From Phylloscopus collybita (Eukaryota > Chordata > Aves > Passeriformes > Phylloscopidae): a DNA stretch of 64,000 nt. The notes below the pieces were generated by a model. It was not told the origin of the DNA. It ran no database searches and saw only the letters and a list, made by a program, of their open reading frames with translations. Positions 50,966-63,761 of the stretch are shown in pieces. How positions within the stretch are numbered: the stretch's first letter is position 1; every line of letters begins with the position of its first letter. Location: contig JAJNNQ010000013.1 of the NCBI GenBank assembly GCA_027886175.1, positions 3,383,501-3,447,500 on the forward strand. Direction: 5' to 3'. A program made the translations under genes and the position numbers.

Positions 50966-51647
50966 AAGGCAAGAAGTGTACAGATGTCAGTCTGCCTCTT
51001 ACATGTCAGTAACTGGAATTAATTTACATTTATTTGCCAATTGTTTTATATCATTTTATGACAATGTGCTGCATAATATAATTTAAATCTTTAATGTACA
51101 ACTAATTCTCTACCATTAATTTGTCAACATGATTACTGGATATGCCACCAGTAAAAGCTGGATGACTTGAAATATGTAGAAGGCATTCCTGTAGCTTTAA
51201 AAGAGGTTTGTATCTGAAATGACAAAGGTTTACAGAACTTTATTCGGTCTGTCTGTAATTTTATGAAAACTACAATTTCAATGTAATTTCACAAACTGAA
51301 TTATTCCAAATCTCAGTCTGAAATAAAATCGAATGTCTAATATATTAATTAGCCCAGGGAGAGAGTCCCAACAGTATTGTAGAAGCAAAATGATAGTTTG
51401 CTTCCTGAGAAACGCAGCCTTCATCGTGACAAATCCTGGCTGATAGGAGTTTAAACTGTCTCCCTCCTGCATTATATTTGGGCAGAGCAGTAATCTTTTT
51501 AAGCTACGTTCTGGAATTGAAAAGCAACTCGTAACAAGAGCAGGTCGCAAATTTTTTGACAGAAAATGGTGATTTGTTGAAAGTTGTCCTGGGTGTGTAC
51601 AGCAGGAGCTACAGCAGGTAAGGTTTCTTGGGGTAGAACTGCTGAGT
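50966..51647. other. Gene-free AT-rich spacer
   Basis: AT-rich DNA between the CpG block and the polypurine tract. No gene recognised. Minus-strand frames that cross 51.5 kb are driven by the adjacent tract. Confidence 0.55.
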
Positions 51648-51657
51648 AAAAAAAAAT

Positions 51658-51825
51658 GGAGAGGGAAAGGGAGAGAAGGAGAGGAGGAGAGAAAGGGAGA
51701 ATAAGAGAAGAAGAGAAAAAGGAGAAAAGGAGAGAAGAAAGAGAGAAGAAGAGAAGAAGGAGAGAGGGAGAGAGGGAGAGAGGGAGAGAAGGAGAGGAGA
51801 GAGGAGAGGAAAAGAGGGAGAGGGG
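51658..51825 (+). repeat. Polypurine (GGAGA-rich) tract
   Basis: Purines only from 51658 to 51701 and again from 51703 to 51825 (123 bases), broken by a single T at 51702. The distal part has near-regular GGGAGA/GAGAGG units with mirror symmetry. Such tracts can form intramolecular triplex (H-DNA). Frames across it (Glu/Arg/Lys on plus, Ser/Leu/Phe on minus) are artefacts. It directly precedes the CpG-rich patch at 51.99-52.41 kb. Confidence 0.97.
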
Positions 51826-51984
51826 TTTTTTCCTGCCTCCCAGCCCTCCCCCCATCTGCCGGGAGGTAGGAGGTCAGGGCACTCTCCAGGGATGTGGGAG
51901 AGCCAGTTTCAATTAGCTCAGCAATGTGCTTGTGAGGGGGAATTCAGAGCCCATCACCTCTTTGCTTTCAGGGGGGTCTGGCCC

Positions 51985-52415
51985 CCATTTCTCCTGCAGC
52001 TCTGAGGCGCTCCCCTGCTGCTTCTCCCCCTCTATCAAAAACTGAATGCGTACGTGCTTCCCTTAAAAAACACGAAGCAGATACAAACCCCATAGTGAAG
52101 CAGAGGCCCTGGCCTTGCAGCACCCACACCCGGCCAATTCCCCGGCGACACTCCTCCCGCAGAGCTCGGGAGATGGGTGCGAGCAGCACCCGCAGAGCGC
52201 GACTGAGACTCAGGTCTCTGATGGGCTCGGTGCTCTCCCCGCAGGCTCCGGCAGGCAGGAGCCTTTGTCCCAGCGCTGGCACAGAGCAGGCAGCCCTTGC
52301 ACGGGCAGCAGCTCCTCAGCACGGTCACCGAGCTCTCTCACAACTCTTTCGTTCAGGTGGGCTCCCTGCAGCTCATCGCGGATCTCACACCCAACACTGC
52401 CCCAGGACCGGGGCA
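51985..52415. promoter_or_regulatory. Small CpG-island-like patch
   Basis: About 24 CpGs between 51987 and 52412, GC-rich, with no simple repeats. Overlapping frames of 97-114 codons on both strands reflect the lack of AT-rich stop codons and do not resemble any protein I know. Position just after a long GA tract fits a promoter or enhancer, possibly of an unannotated transcript, but no TATA or initiator is convincing. Confidence 0.4.
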
Positions 52416-55400
52416 CAGATGAATATGCTGGGGAAATGATGAATCCAACGGATTGAGACGCAGCAATTAATTTCCGGGGAATAATTTGCTAAAGGAACAT
52501 TTCATATTCTCACACTCTGCTCTTTTTAAAGCTCAGCTTCCTGCCTCTCCTCCTCACTCTTCTCTACCTTTCGGGAAGTTCACAGAAGCTGTGTGAGTCA
52601 CCAGAACACTGGGAAAATCTAGCAATTTCTTTCCTTTAAAAAAAAAGAACAAAAAAAAAAAAAAGAGGGCTTGATTAAAAATTAAAATAGGAAAAAAAAA
52701 AAAAAAAGAGAAGATATTCACTGAAAAAGAAGTGTTTAGACAAAGCCTGTCTGCTTCAATTTCCCAGCTACGTAAGCTCCCTTGCCCTGAGAGTGACAGT
52801 AGATTCCATAAATTAACTGAAAATCCCTCTTCTCAAGAGCCTAAGTTATCTCTTCTTTGCCTGCAGCTCTGATTTAGAATAGGCGCTCGTTTGTTTACTG
52901 TTTTAATTAATGCTCCTTTTCAGTGTGGAATAGGGGAAGGGAAATGAACTGACTTGATAAACAGGTGTAGCTGTTATGTGTTATATTTGGGATCATTCAG
53001 GACTTGCAACAGATTAATCAGGCTTGACTGGACGTGAACCTCCTAGCAGAAAAGGTAGATCAACTCTGCTGGATGCCCAGTAGGTGAGTATTATTTTAAC
53101 TGCTAGCCTGTGATAGGAAAGGCTTAGAAGGACAGTCATCAGTGGAGAATATCTCTCTGTTTTCACCCAGGAAAGGAGTCTGATTCTTTCCCCCACTGCT
53201 TAACAGTTAAGGAGACCTTGACAATATAAGCCACTTTTCATCCCCCCTCTGCTTCCCCTTCTAACCTCACTGCCTCATATTCAAGGGGAAAGAAACAAAT
53301 CATCCCATTATTTTGAAAACATTTAAGTGTCACATTGGGGAAAATGCTCTCCTAGGTTAACTATGAATGATTGAAGATTTTTTTTCTAAATGCAATATAA
53401 GTGTAATAACAGTTTAAGTGTCATGCTACACTGTGTATTGCCTTTGCACCCTGTGTAATGCCTAACACACTCAGAGCAGAAAATGATCTTAAATCAGTCT
53501 TTTCTCAAAGAGAGTTTGAATTCTTAGTCTCAAAGGAGAATAACAGTTGAGCTTAGGTTTCTTCATTATGAGGCAGCAAAGAAATTGTGTGATTTAACTG
53601 CATCACAGCAGTAAAGCACTGTTCAGCTTACGAGTATCAAATTCCAGAAGAGACTGCATCCCTTGCTTTCCAAATAAAGTAACATCTAAAAATATATTCC
53701 TTTACTCCATATTTTTTCTTGTCTTATACAATTAATATGTGTACAGAAAGCAACAGCACATTAAAAATAAGTGAAAAGGAACCAGGCAGTATCCATCTAT
53801 AATATCATCCAGCTGACCTTGCCAGACTGAGGCAATGCAGGGATGTTGCACAACAAACCAGCCAAGTACTTTAATTTTAACTGCATTACATTCAACTACC
53901 TAGAGCTTATGGCTGTCAAATGGGACTGTACTCACTCGTGTCTCTTGCCAGCAGACTGGCTGAAAACCAGCTTTGGTGTCAGCTGTGAAGACAGATGCTC
54001 ACCCACCTTCTTGAGAAAAGATACTTTGAACACAAATGTCCTATGTCCTCACTGCAGAGCACAAATGCAGGGCTAGATCTGGCTTTCCTTAAGCTGTTTC
54101 CATCAGGAGTATGGGTCCTGGAGTCAAAGACATTCAGAATACAACACAGGCAAACTTCTGTTACAGCCGGACCTCTGAGTTTAACCTACCATCACAATTT
54201 CAGCAGACTGCCTGTAGGGAGGGTGATTAGACATGGGATGGAAAGCAAGGATAGCAGTCCTGCTGGAATGTTCTTAGCTTTTTACTGACCCCCACATACT
54301 CCCAGACATGCAAGGAGCTTTGATATATTATAAAAATCTCAGATAAATGTCCCGTTCAAAGATAGCCTCTAATATCTTACTTCAACCATCAGCCTGGGCT
54401 CCATGATGGCAGCTGATAGCCTAGCAATACCAACCATGCCATAATAAATCATTTACCTTATCTTGTTCATAGAGGTCTAAATGCTCCCCTACCAAGATAA
54501 AAAACAGCTCAACAAGGTCTGCAAGGAAAATATTTTGGAGTTACTGCTGCATTCTCCTCTCAGGAGATTTACAGCCTCACGAAGGGGGAATTTTCAGCCT
54601 TCCAAACAGCATGGATGGAGGCCTGCAGTAGCATTTATTCACATGCCAGCTTAAGGAAGGCTCTGCCAAAGCCAGACCAAGGAAATCACAACCCAGCCTA
54701 TGGATCCTGTGAAATCGCCCCTGAAAATTTAGTTGGAAGATGCCTTGTTTTCCTAACAAGGTACTTTACCTGATCATCAACGGAGTGTTTGGAACCAGTT
54801 GAATGCACTTGGCAAAACTTGTGGGAAATCTACAAAAACCCAGATCCCAAACCCAGTAGTAACAAATGGTCAGATTTCTGAAGAGGCCAGTGCCAGCTGC
54901 CACACCTCACCCTGGATAGAGCTGCACATGTGCTGGAGCAGGAATACATTTCAGTGCATTTCTCTGCTTCTGCCTCTCTCAAACACTCAGTGGGAAAATA
55001 TCAGTAGGCAACTTATGTGTGATCTGAATTTCCACTGTTCTGGACTTCTCTCTTCTGAGTATCCACTGACAAAACACAGACTCATCCCATGATTCTAAGC
55101 CAAGGAAGGGCAACCACAATGCTGATCTTCAGTTTTAGGTCACAGCTAACTCATATATGAAACAAATTACTTATTAACAAAACATAGGAATGTGAAAGCT
55201 AAGAATTAAGAAAAGACACCACAAAAATGGAAATTTATTCCAAGAATTTTTGTGGATCTTTCCAAAACAATGAGAACTGTATTATTTACCAGTTACTTAA
55301 ATTTGCAGTATGAGTGAGAAACAGCAAGTGCTTGAAGCATGTGACAGAAAACCAGGAACTCCTAAGCCAACGTGCACCAACACCTGGTATTGTTCTATCC

Positions 55401-57102
55401 CCTTTTTTGCATGCAAAAGGAAAAATTTTCTCCCAAGTCTTTCTTTTATCTCATGAAATAGCAGAGCTGTAGGCAAATGAGATTTAAATGACTTATTTTA
55501 AGAAGAATTGGTAGCACCTTTCTGACCTTTGCCCAGGCCTGATCCATAAGGCATTGGCCTCATGAAACTCTTTGGTTCCCCTGCCAAAATCCTTCTGGAC
55601 CTTCAGGGCCATGCAAGGTCCCCAATGGTGTGTGAGGGCAGGCAGAAGGCTTTTCTCTTCCTGATGAGATGTGCTTTGTTAAAACTTGTGTTTTATTACA
55701 GAATAAAAATGACACGTGAGGCTGTGGAGTGTCACAGCTTCTGCCAGAATTTGAATACTTCCCACCTTTTCACCAGGAATTTACTCCACTATTGCTGTTT
55801 ATTCTGAACTTCAGGTTTGGAAACTGCCCAAAATCTGTGGCACAAAACAGCATCCAAAAGCCAGAAGAAAAGGAGGAAGGCAGAGGCGTGGAGGCAAGTG
55901 TCAAGCTAGTTTTGCAAAGCAAATAGAGTATTATCCTTTTGTTTAAGACTTTTTATCTGCTATGTGATACTTTGCTTGGAGGAGCAGTGCATACGAAGAG
56001 CTTTCCTGCGCACCCCACCGTCCTTGATTGCTTTACTGTTCTCAGTGCAGATTTATTAAATTTTGAATTAACATGTGTTAAGGAGGTTGATTTTGTTTGC
56101 TCTGCCACATAACTTACTTTCCTAAACACTTAGTAATAGCAGCAGTTAATCTATTGACCAATGGCTTAAGCAGCAGGTGGCTTTAAGACCAATGGGCCAG
56201 TCCTGACAAGGCCCACAGAAATTCCTAAGGCCTCTTTGTTACCTGGGCTGGAATAGAGAAACTACTTGTTTGGAAAATGTTTCTCCTCCCACAAAACATC
56301 TTCAGTATTAAGGGTCTTTTGTTAGCAGAAGGCTGAAGAGGGGGATTATGAAGGATAGTCTGTCACACAAATTGTTTCTTCTTAGACATATAATGCAACC
56401 TGCATTAAAAGTTTACAAACTAATCTAATGAAATTATCATTCAAACGAAGCATGTCTCCGAACATTAAATTGACGCCCCGACCTGCCGTGCAATTTCCTC
56501 ACTGGAAATCTCAAGACTGTTACTGCTATTTCAAACAAGATTTTTTTTCTAAAAAGCCCTCAGCATTGCTCTGTTTGAAACAGGAACCCAGATAATCTGC
56601 AAGGGCTCATTTTCTTAGAAAACCCAGGCAGTAAAACATTAACAATTAAATTAGTTCCCATGTCTTAAGGAATCCGGAGTTAACTGTGTGTCATCTGGGT
56701 CATTATAGCCTCTCCCTGCTGTGGCATGCAAATCCACATCAGGAAAGGTGGTAGGTTTTTTTTTCAAATTTATTATTAAATTATTTGGTAGGAGTCAGCA
56801 GCAGATGCAGCAACTGCAACTTGCAGTACTGCACCCTTTCAGACTCTAGTGACTTAGCTGAAGGCAACATTCAGCTGTGACTCTCTTTAAGGAGAATTGT
56901 ACAGTGCGTGGTGGGGAGACATCTCTCTCCAAAAAGTGCCCATGTGTGCACAGGAAGAACAGTGGCAGTTCCACTGCAGTAAAGAAATGGTGCTTGGGGA
57001 GTAAATGGAGCCTTTGGGATAGCTTTTAGTTTGTCTGCCAAGCTTTCTGTGTTGTCCTGATCCAAGTTAGGAAAAATACAACTCCATGTGGTCTGAATGG
57101 CC
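52416..57102. other. Gene-free stretch
   Basis: No gene recognised. It contains A14 (52651-52664) and A16 (52692-52707) runs. Frames up to about 97 codons near 54-55 kb have no known domain. Otherwise ordinary AT-rich DNA. Confidence 0.5.
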
Positions 57103-57184
57103 ATATATGTGTATGTGTACATGCACAGATGTATAGACATACCTGTATTTGAATACACACACAGACACACACATATACATACAC
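57103..57184. repeat. Alternating TG/CA-type microsatellite region
   Basis: A TG/TA-rich left half (ATATATGTGTATGTGTACATG) and a CA/TA-rich right half (ATACACACACAGACACACAC) form a loose inverted pair. Alternating purine-pyrimidine runs favour Z-DNA. Frames across it are artefacts. Confidence 0.88.
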
Positions 57185-57470
57185 TCTGACTCCTGACCTA
57201 AAAATACAGTCCTCTGTTGACTGTATCATAAATAACAGTTGCAAACACCTGCCTTGCAGCATATTAAAAAAATAGGAATAAGGGAAGTCAAATCACAAAA
57301 TATTCTGTAGCCTGATTTCCATTTGCTGAGGTTATTACATCACTTGAATTGCATGTCTATCTATATGTTATGCGCACATATGTTGTAAATACATATATAT
57401 GCACTTAAATGCAACTTCTGTTTAAGACCTTTATATTTTGGGGACCTTGAGGGGATCTGGCGATGAGATC

Positions 57471-57494
57471 CAGTAGCACCACTAGGTGCTACTG
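57471..57494. repeat. Perfect 10-bp stem hairpin
   Basis: CAGTAGCACC and GGTGCTACTG flank an ACTA loop. No U-rich tail or larger stem makes it a microRNA or known RNA. Confidence 0.93.
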
Positions 57495-57973
57495 TAATAC
57501 AACTAATTAATATTATTTTTACTGCTAATAATAACAGCAGTATTTACTTTCAGCATGTTCTCTTGCCAACATATGTTTCTATATTCTTTAATTTTCTCAT
57601 TCTTTGCAGCACAAATGCTGAGAGGTATCCTAATTAACTGCTCAACATTGATGCACTCTCATTTAGTTTTTCTCTCAAACTTATTTATTAGGCTTGGTTA
57701 TCAGTGGGAGAGTTTCTAGCACTGAGACTGCCAGGATTTACTCTAAGCCTCTTAGTCTGATGTTTCCATGGCCCTGGCTCTCTGTGTAGAGAAGCTAAGA
57801 AAACCATACATACAGCTTTTGGCCCCCTTTATTTCAAGTCATCTAGAGCAGATGTGAGTTTCTTTTTCTTTGGGGGAGTGAGAGGTGGGGGATGGAGAGA
57901 AAGGCATCTGATTATTAAATAAGCTGGGGGAAATGCTGATTTTTGGCCAGAGCTTATGGAGCACTAGTAAAGA

Positions 57974-57992
57974 TTTTTTTTTTTTTTTTTTT
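57974..57992 (+). repeat. T19 homopolymer
   Basis: Uninterrupted run of 19 T. The minus-strand poly-Lys end of a frame here is an artefact. Confidence 0.95.
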
Positions 57993-58330
57993 GTTAGTCT
58001 GAGACTGCATAACTGAATTCCAACATATTTTCAGGGCATTTCTCTGAACCACTGAATTCCCATGAGTAACAACAGGAACACCTTTGTCTGATTTCCACAC
58101 CAAAGGCCTCCCCAGAGACCTACAGCCAAAGTAAGCCAGAAAATGTAGGAAGGCAATCCCTCTGTGGCTGCCCCCCAGGTCCCCAGTGCTCCTCCAACCT
58201 CTGATCTGTGTAGGACACCCTCTTCTGTCCTGCACCTGCAAGAAAGGGGCTGTTCCCAGTCTCCCTCCCTGTTACCCCTGTCAACTACTCAGTGCCCTCT
58301 TCTCTCATTTTCAGGGAGTGCATTTGTTTG

Positions 58331-58402
58331 TTTCTTCCTCTTTTTCTCCCTTTCTTTCTCTCTTGCTGCCTGCCTTCTTTCCTCCCTTCTTTCCCTTTTC
58401 TC
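58331..58402 (+). repeat. Polypyrimidine CT-rich tract
   Basis: Pyrimidine-only runs of 34 (58331-58364) and 30 bases (58373-58402), separated by a short G-containing piece. Low-complexity TTTCTC/CCTT repeats. Confidence 0.93.
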
Positions 58403-61400
58403 AGTCTGTTTTTAAAAAAAAAATTCTAAGAGGTGAGGTCTCCTCTGCTAACTCAACACCTAATTAGAGCAGTGAAAATTAGCTGCATTCACTCTGGCTT
58501 TAGTCCTGGCAAAAGTGTTAGAGAATTGGCCCACTTTTCAAGGTGCCAAATTGAAGGCTGAATCCAGGTGTGGTCAGAGGAAAGGGGATTATTTTCCTCC
58601 CATGGGGTGCAAACAAAGGCCTGTGCTAGGGATAGATGGGGTGGGGACAATGTTGCCCACAGGAGGCCTAAATGCTGCTGACATTTGAGCCCTCAGCACG
58701 CTCAGCACCAGGCTGGGTCACAGCTTCCACAGCCTAAGGAGCCGGGTCACAGGGATGGCAGCAAGGGAGGGCTCTGTGCTCCACAGCAAGGACAGAAGGA
58801 AGGGTGGAGAACCCTAAAGGCATGGCAAGTCCCAAGGAGAAGTGGGTACTGATGAGTTTGGGAGACAAAACCACAGCATTTGTGTGCAGGTTTTCCATAC
58901 TCTCCAGCAGCATCCTAATTCCTGTTGTGCTCCAAAGTCTGTATGTTACTCAGCTATCTAAGTACCAGTGAGCAGCAGGGGAGCAAAACAGGTCATGCTT
59001 CATCTGATGGAATAAAGCTTGCTGGTTGACTGAAAAGTCGGGAGGTGCAGGTCAGTGTGGATAACCTCACTTCTATTACCCTTGAAGAGTACAAGCACTG
59101 ACTGAGGAGGCAGCAAAACCTGAATCTCAGAGGATGTCTGCATGTTGCCAATTTTACTCCAGAAAAAAGAATCTCTTGTTTGAGTAGAGCTCTACCACAT
59201 CCTGCAAATTGTTGTTGCCTGTGCACCACCATCCTGCATCCCCAGAAACTACCCTTTTACCTCCTCCTGTGGATGCAGGGCATAGAGCACAGAGTCCTTG
59301 AGGAATGCAAGGAGCTGGGAAACAGGGGTGGATCAGACCACCTGAAAATCAAATATCACAACTATAACCAGGAAGAAAAACAAGTAAATATAACACAAGA
59401 TACTATTCTGCTCTGATTTTTCTTGAGCCCTGACGAGTAATATAATCTATGACACCATGGCCTGGATTGGGGAGCTTCAGACCTTTCTAGATCCATCAGA
59501 AAAGAAAAGCAAACCATCTGTTTTTAATGTTAGAAGTGTGGAAACTTCACACACTATTTGTATTTTTGCTGTTTTGCTTTCCCTGATGCAACAAAACCAA
59601 TTAGTGAAGCCTCAGAAGGGCCATGCCTGTGTGGAATGCCCCATTGCAATTATTCTGTGGAGAACTTTCTCCACTGCCCTGCATCTTTTCTTGTTATTTC
59701 TTTAGGGTGGGCTATATATGAAATAGTAACAAACAACCCTTTATTCTTTCCTCCAGACCCTTCAAATTTGGCTATGTTCATCTTTGCAATGAAGCCTTAG
59801 CACCACTACAGTTCTTTAAAAGGATCATAGGGAATTACAGCAAAGTGGTATAGAAAGGTAAAGATGTCAAGTGAGTTATATTAGCAGCAAAAGAACTGCA
59901 CAGTAGGTCAAGGTTTGGGCAACAGCAGGGAGATTTTTGTTAGGATAACATTAGTCCCAGTGGTAGTGACTTCCTTTGTAATCCATAGCTGCCCAGAGAG
60001 AATTGCCTCTATTCTCATGGGGTCACTGGGGCCTGCAAGAAGGTCCTGTTGGGTCTCAGTGCAAGAGACACAGCAATTGCTTGTAGAAATAAACTTTTAC
60101 TACATCAGCAGCATGAACGGGCTCAGGTGTAATGCTTTGTAATGCTCCACATTTTCAGGCTGGTTTTAAGACAAATATCAGACCTGCTTTTCAAAGCTAA
60201 ATGGAGGTTTGTGCAGTTGTGTTTTCCTTTAGGAAGGGTAAAGGGGCAGAAGTTGCTGAACTATATCCCAGCTAAACCAGCAGAGAAAAAGGGCTGGGCT
60301 GGTTCAGCACAGGAGAATCTATAGTCACTCACTGGTTATGTCTGTATTGCACACAAACTCAAGAGCACCTTGGGAGGAGGTAAGTTCAAACACAGGCTAG
60401 AAGTGGCCCTCAGGGGAGGCCAAGAGAGAAGGTTCAGGATGATGGTCCTGCCTAGCACAGGCCTATGGCACAAAGAACAGGCTCATGGCCTTCCACACAC
60501 CCCATCTAATAATGTAGAAAAATCCCCTGGTTATCAGGCCCCAAAGCTATCCACTGGAGGATTTGGATTTATAAGCAGCCTACCCTTAGGCTACTCCTCC
60601 CTGAGAGAGAAAGCTCATAGAGGCCAAGACTGGACATTTGTGCACACAAACCACAGGACTTGCACTGGCCACAGTGTAGATGGCCAGAGCCAGGACAGGA
60701 AGCACAAACACCTTGAGTGTATTCCTTGGCTTAGCACACTGAGGTCAACATAGATGAAGCCATGTTGTGCCTGAGCTTGCAGGCAGCTTGCAGTTTAAAG
60801 TACCATAGACATGCCTCAGAGAAGCACAAGTGTTTAGAACTATCACTGCAGGACTATTTGCTTTTGGAAGTCAGATTTTAAAAGAAATCTGGGAATATAC
60901 CAGTTCCTGTGTTTTAAGCATAAAAGATGCATTGCAGAGCACAATATTGCTACATCAATATTTTTAAAATGAATGTTTAAAGTGACATTTCTTTCTTCAT
61001 TTGAAAGAGCTTTTTCAACACTTCGTGAAAAGCTCAGATTTCTGAATATTCTGATATATCTCCATGTTCCCTACACTGAAAACATGCCCAGATTCAGCAT
61101 TACATATTAAATTTATTCTTAATTCTATGCTATGAAAAGATAAGAAATCAGCAAAGAGGAATAACTAACAACAATCTAGATCTTATGAGATTTTGAAAAT
61201 ACCCTTTTTTTTTTTCACAGTTCTAGGGCATATGGACTCAATCTAAGCCGTAACTGTTCTATAGCTCATAAAATGTGCATTACATTGCATTTTAGATAGA
61301 AGTCAGCAGGAACAAAGCTACTGAAACGGATGAATACACAAATTGTCGTTAAGGCTACACACATCAGCCTCTGAACAGCAGTAGAAAAATGTGCTGTGCT

Positions 61401-63731
61401 GCTGCAACTCAAATATCTGATTGTACAATGATCTGAACTGTTCATGCAAGTGTTCATTTCAGCTTGACCCTGTTTGGCGCAGGTGGGATGCACTGCATGT
61501 TGGAGTAGCAGGTAAAATGGCTGGTGGCTGTGGGACAGGGGAATCCCACCCAGCAGCAGTAACAGCAGGGCTGTAAGGCGATAAAATGCCCCCTGCCTAC
61601 TGGCAAGAGTGATTACCTAGAGAAAACACATTCCTTGTCACCTCATCAGCATGAGCTAGATTGCTCCGAAGGCAGAACCACAAGTCATGTACAATCATAT
61701 GCTGCCTTTAGAGTGTTCTTGAGTCCAGGCAAGCCAACCCACCACGAGGTGAGCCCTCCCAGCACTCAGCAATCCCTGCTGCTCCTTCACCTTCCATCTT
61801 TCCTGGTGAGCATATACAGTACATCCCACGGATGCACTGCAACACAAATGGGAGCCCATACTTGGGCTCCTCAACAAACACGGGTCAGTGGTCTGCAGGT
61901 TCCTGTGCCTGTGGTTATTGGGTACTGGAAACATTGGAAGTGGTACCACTTCTGTTCCTCTGGGGAAGATTTTAAGGTGCTCAGTCTTACCTGCATCCCC
62001 GATGTGGGTGCTCTGCAGGGTCTGTGTGCCACCTTTCCGACTGCTGGCGCGCTGTATCACCGAGCTCCGTGCCTGTTAGGATTATCCACCATCCTGTGAT
62101 GAACCCACCTGGAGCTGCTTCACTCTCACTCCTCGTTTTTGGGCACAACTAGGACCTTCTTAATGCCATGACCTGAGAGGATGTGCCCTCCCCATGCTCT
62201 AAGCAGCCATACTCAGCCCGTCAAGCTCTGGACACAAGCCTCCAACCCTTGCCACCTTGGCATGGAGGGCCAGGATAGGATGCTGCCCATGCTTTGCAGT
62301 CCCTATTCCTCTAAAGGGGCCTTACAACAAAGAGAAGAGCGGGCCAAAAGTGATCTGAAATGGGCTGGTGCTCAGCACTAGGAATCCTTTCCACCCATCA
62401 TTGTTTGGCAGCAATTTCCACCCAGTGGCAATATTCCTCTACTTTGCTCACAGCTGAAAATAACCCTGAAAGTGCTTTGAAAGGGCTGCCTTTTAACTGA
62501 GCTTAACACCTTTCCAAATTATTTTTGCCGTAATACCTCCCTCTCTGATGAGAATTTCATCTTTTCCCTCCCATTTCTTTTCTCTGCAGCCTGTAAACCA
62601 CCGTAAAATATGGCTCACTGTTTCTGTGCTCTCCCATGCCCTTTATTTCCATAATGGACTCTTTGCCCACATGTTTGCTAATATTTCTACCTCACTGTAT
62701 AAACTGGCAGATTCCCAGAGTGTTGATGCCTGTAACATGATCCCTTTTTGTTCCCCATGCAGTTATCTGGCAGCACCTTGTCTGCAGGGTGGGCACAGAA
62801 AAGCACAGATGCACCTCACCTGGCACAAGCTGTTGCAGAGCCATGACAAAAAACACCTGCCCTTTCTGTAGTAATCTGCTGAGCTGCTGGTGTTCCCTGC
62901 ACCGGGAATGCAAGGTTAAGTCACCACTTTGCTTCCTGTTGTGTCACTGCTTTAACTGTTTGCACCAATTACTGACTACACTCACACAGTACTAATGCCT
63001 TGGCTGTGATTCACACGCACCTTTGGAAATCAACGCTGCACAAGGCTTTATGTGCAGTCCTCGTCCCTAAACCTTCTAGTAGCCTGCAGACTTGTGGAAG
63101 TGATTGTCCCAGAAAGTGGCCCAAACCATTTCTGCAGATTTCTGGTGAGATCACAAAGAGTTAACCTAGAGCCACCTCTGCTAAGCTTCATCCCCAGCTC
63201 CTGGAACACAGCATAGCAGTAGGAACACTAAAATAGTATGAAGATGTAGGAATGTCCATCAGTGCTCCCTTCAAGCAAATAAACAGCCTTTTGTCCTGTA
63301 GAAATCTGACAAAGTTCCACGTGTTTTCTTCAGTGCTCTTACCCGATCCCTTGAAAACAAGCAGCTCGCTGCTGAAATGAACTAGAAGAAGGGAAATGCC
63401 AAATTAAAATACTTCTTATACATCCTGCCTCCCTGTCTGTATTTCAGCACATCTGCTGAAAAATCCAATACTTGTACCATCCATCAGAAAGAACAATAAC
63501 CTCTTCAGGGAATTTCAAATGATACCTGATGATGAAAAATATGCAGTTCCCAGGGTGTGCCAATATCTAGCACAAAAAATAACTGTGATGGATGGTTAAA
63601 GGTCTGATGTTTAAGAGCTGTCTTTGAGTGAAACTTGCATTATAAATACATTTCTACCTCCATGGAGCCTTTCTATGTGTGTTACCTGACTTCTTTGCCT
63701 CAGTTTCCCAACATGGGAATAGAAAAACTAT

Positions 63732-63761
63732 TTTCTATTGCATCAGCTGATGCAATAGAAA
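63732..63761. repeat. 30-bp perfect palindrome with opposed ATTGCATCA sites
   Basis: TTTCTATTGCATCAG is followed immediately by its exact reverse complement. Each half contains ATTGCATCA (63737-63745, and as TGATGCAAT at 63748-63756). This is the core of the C/EBP-ATF composite (amino-acid response) element. The centre is a CAGCTG E-box (63744-63749). Whether it is a functional dimeric site or a chance palindrome cannot be told from one sequence. Confidence 0.95.

Larger units (their letters stand above)
57495..63731. other. Gene-free stretch
   Basis: No gene recognised. It holds a T19 run (57974-57992) and a CT-rich tract (58331-58402). The longest frame in the window (61635-62099, 154 codons, plus) overlaps a 121-codon antisense frame and resembles no protein I know. 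Dual open frames in moderately GC-rich DNA are expected by chance. The 60.3-60.8 kb and 61.5-62.4 kb parts are somewhat GC-richer and could contain unassigned old repeats. Confidence 0.5.

Noticed and set aside
51656..51916. Glu/Arg-rich 86-codon frame across the GA tract, and the Ser/Leu/Phe-rich frame opposite.
   Set aside because: Direct translation of a purine simple repeat. Not a protein.
52095..52456. Overlapping 97-114 codon frames in the CpG patch on both strands.
   Set aside because: GC-rich DNA lacks stop codons. No domain, no frame preference between strands.
58993..59232. AATAAAGCTTGCTGG segment suggesting a second LTR.
   Set aside because: Only a polyadenylation-like hexamer and generic sequence. 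No partner LTR, primer site or family match could be recognised.
61635..62099. Longest open frame (154 codons), with a 121-codon frame on the opposite strand.
   Set aside because: No recognisable domain, and the opposing frame spans nearly the same bases. Dual frames are expected in moderately GC-rich DNA, and there is no splice or promoter context.
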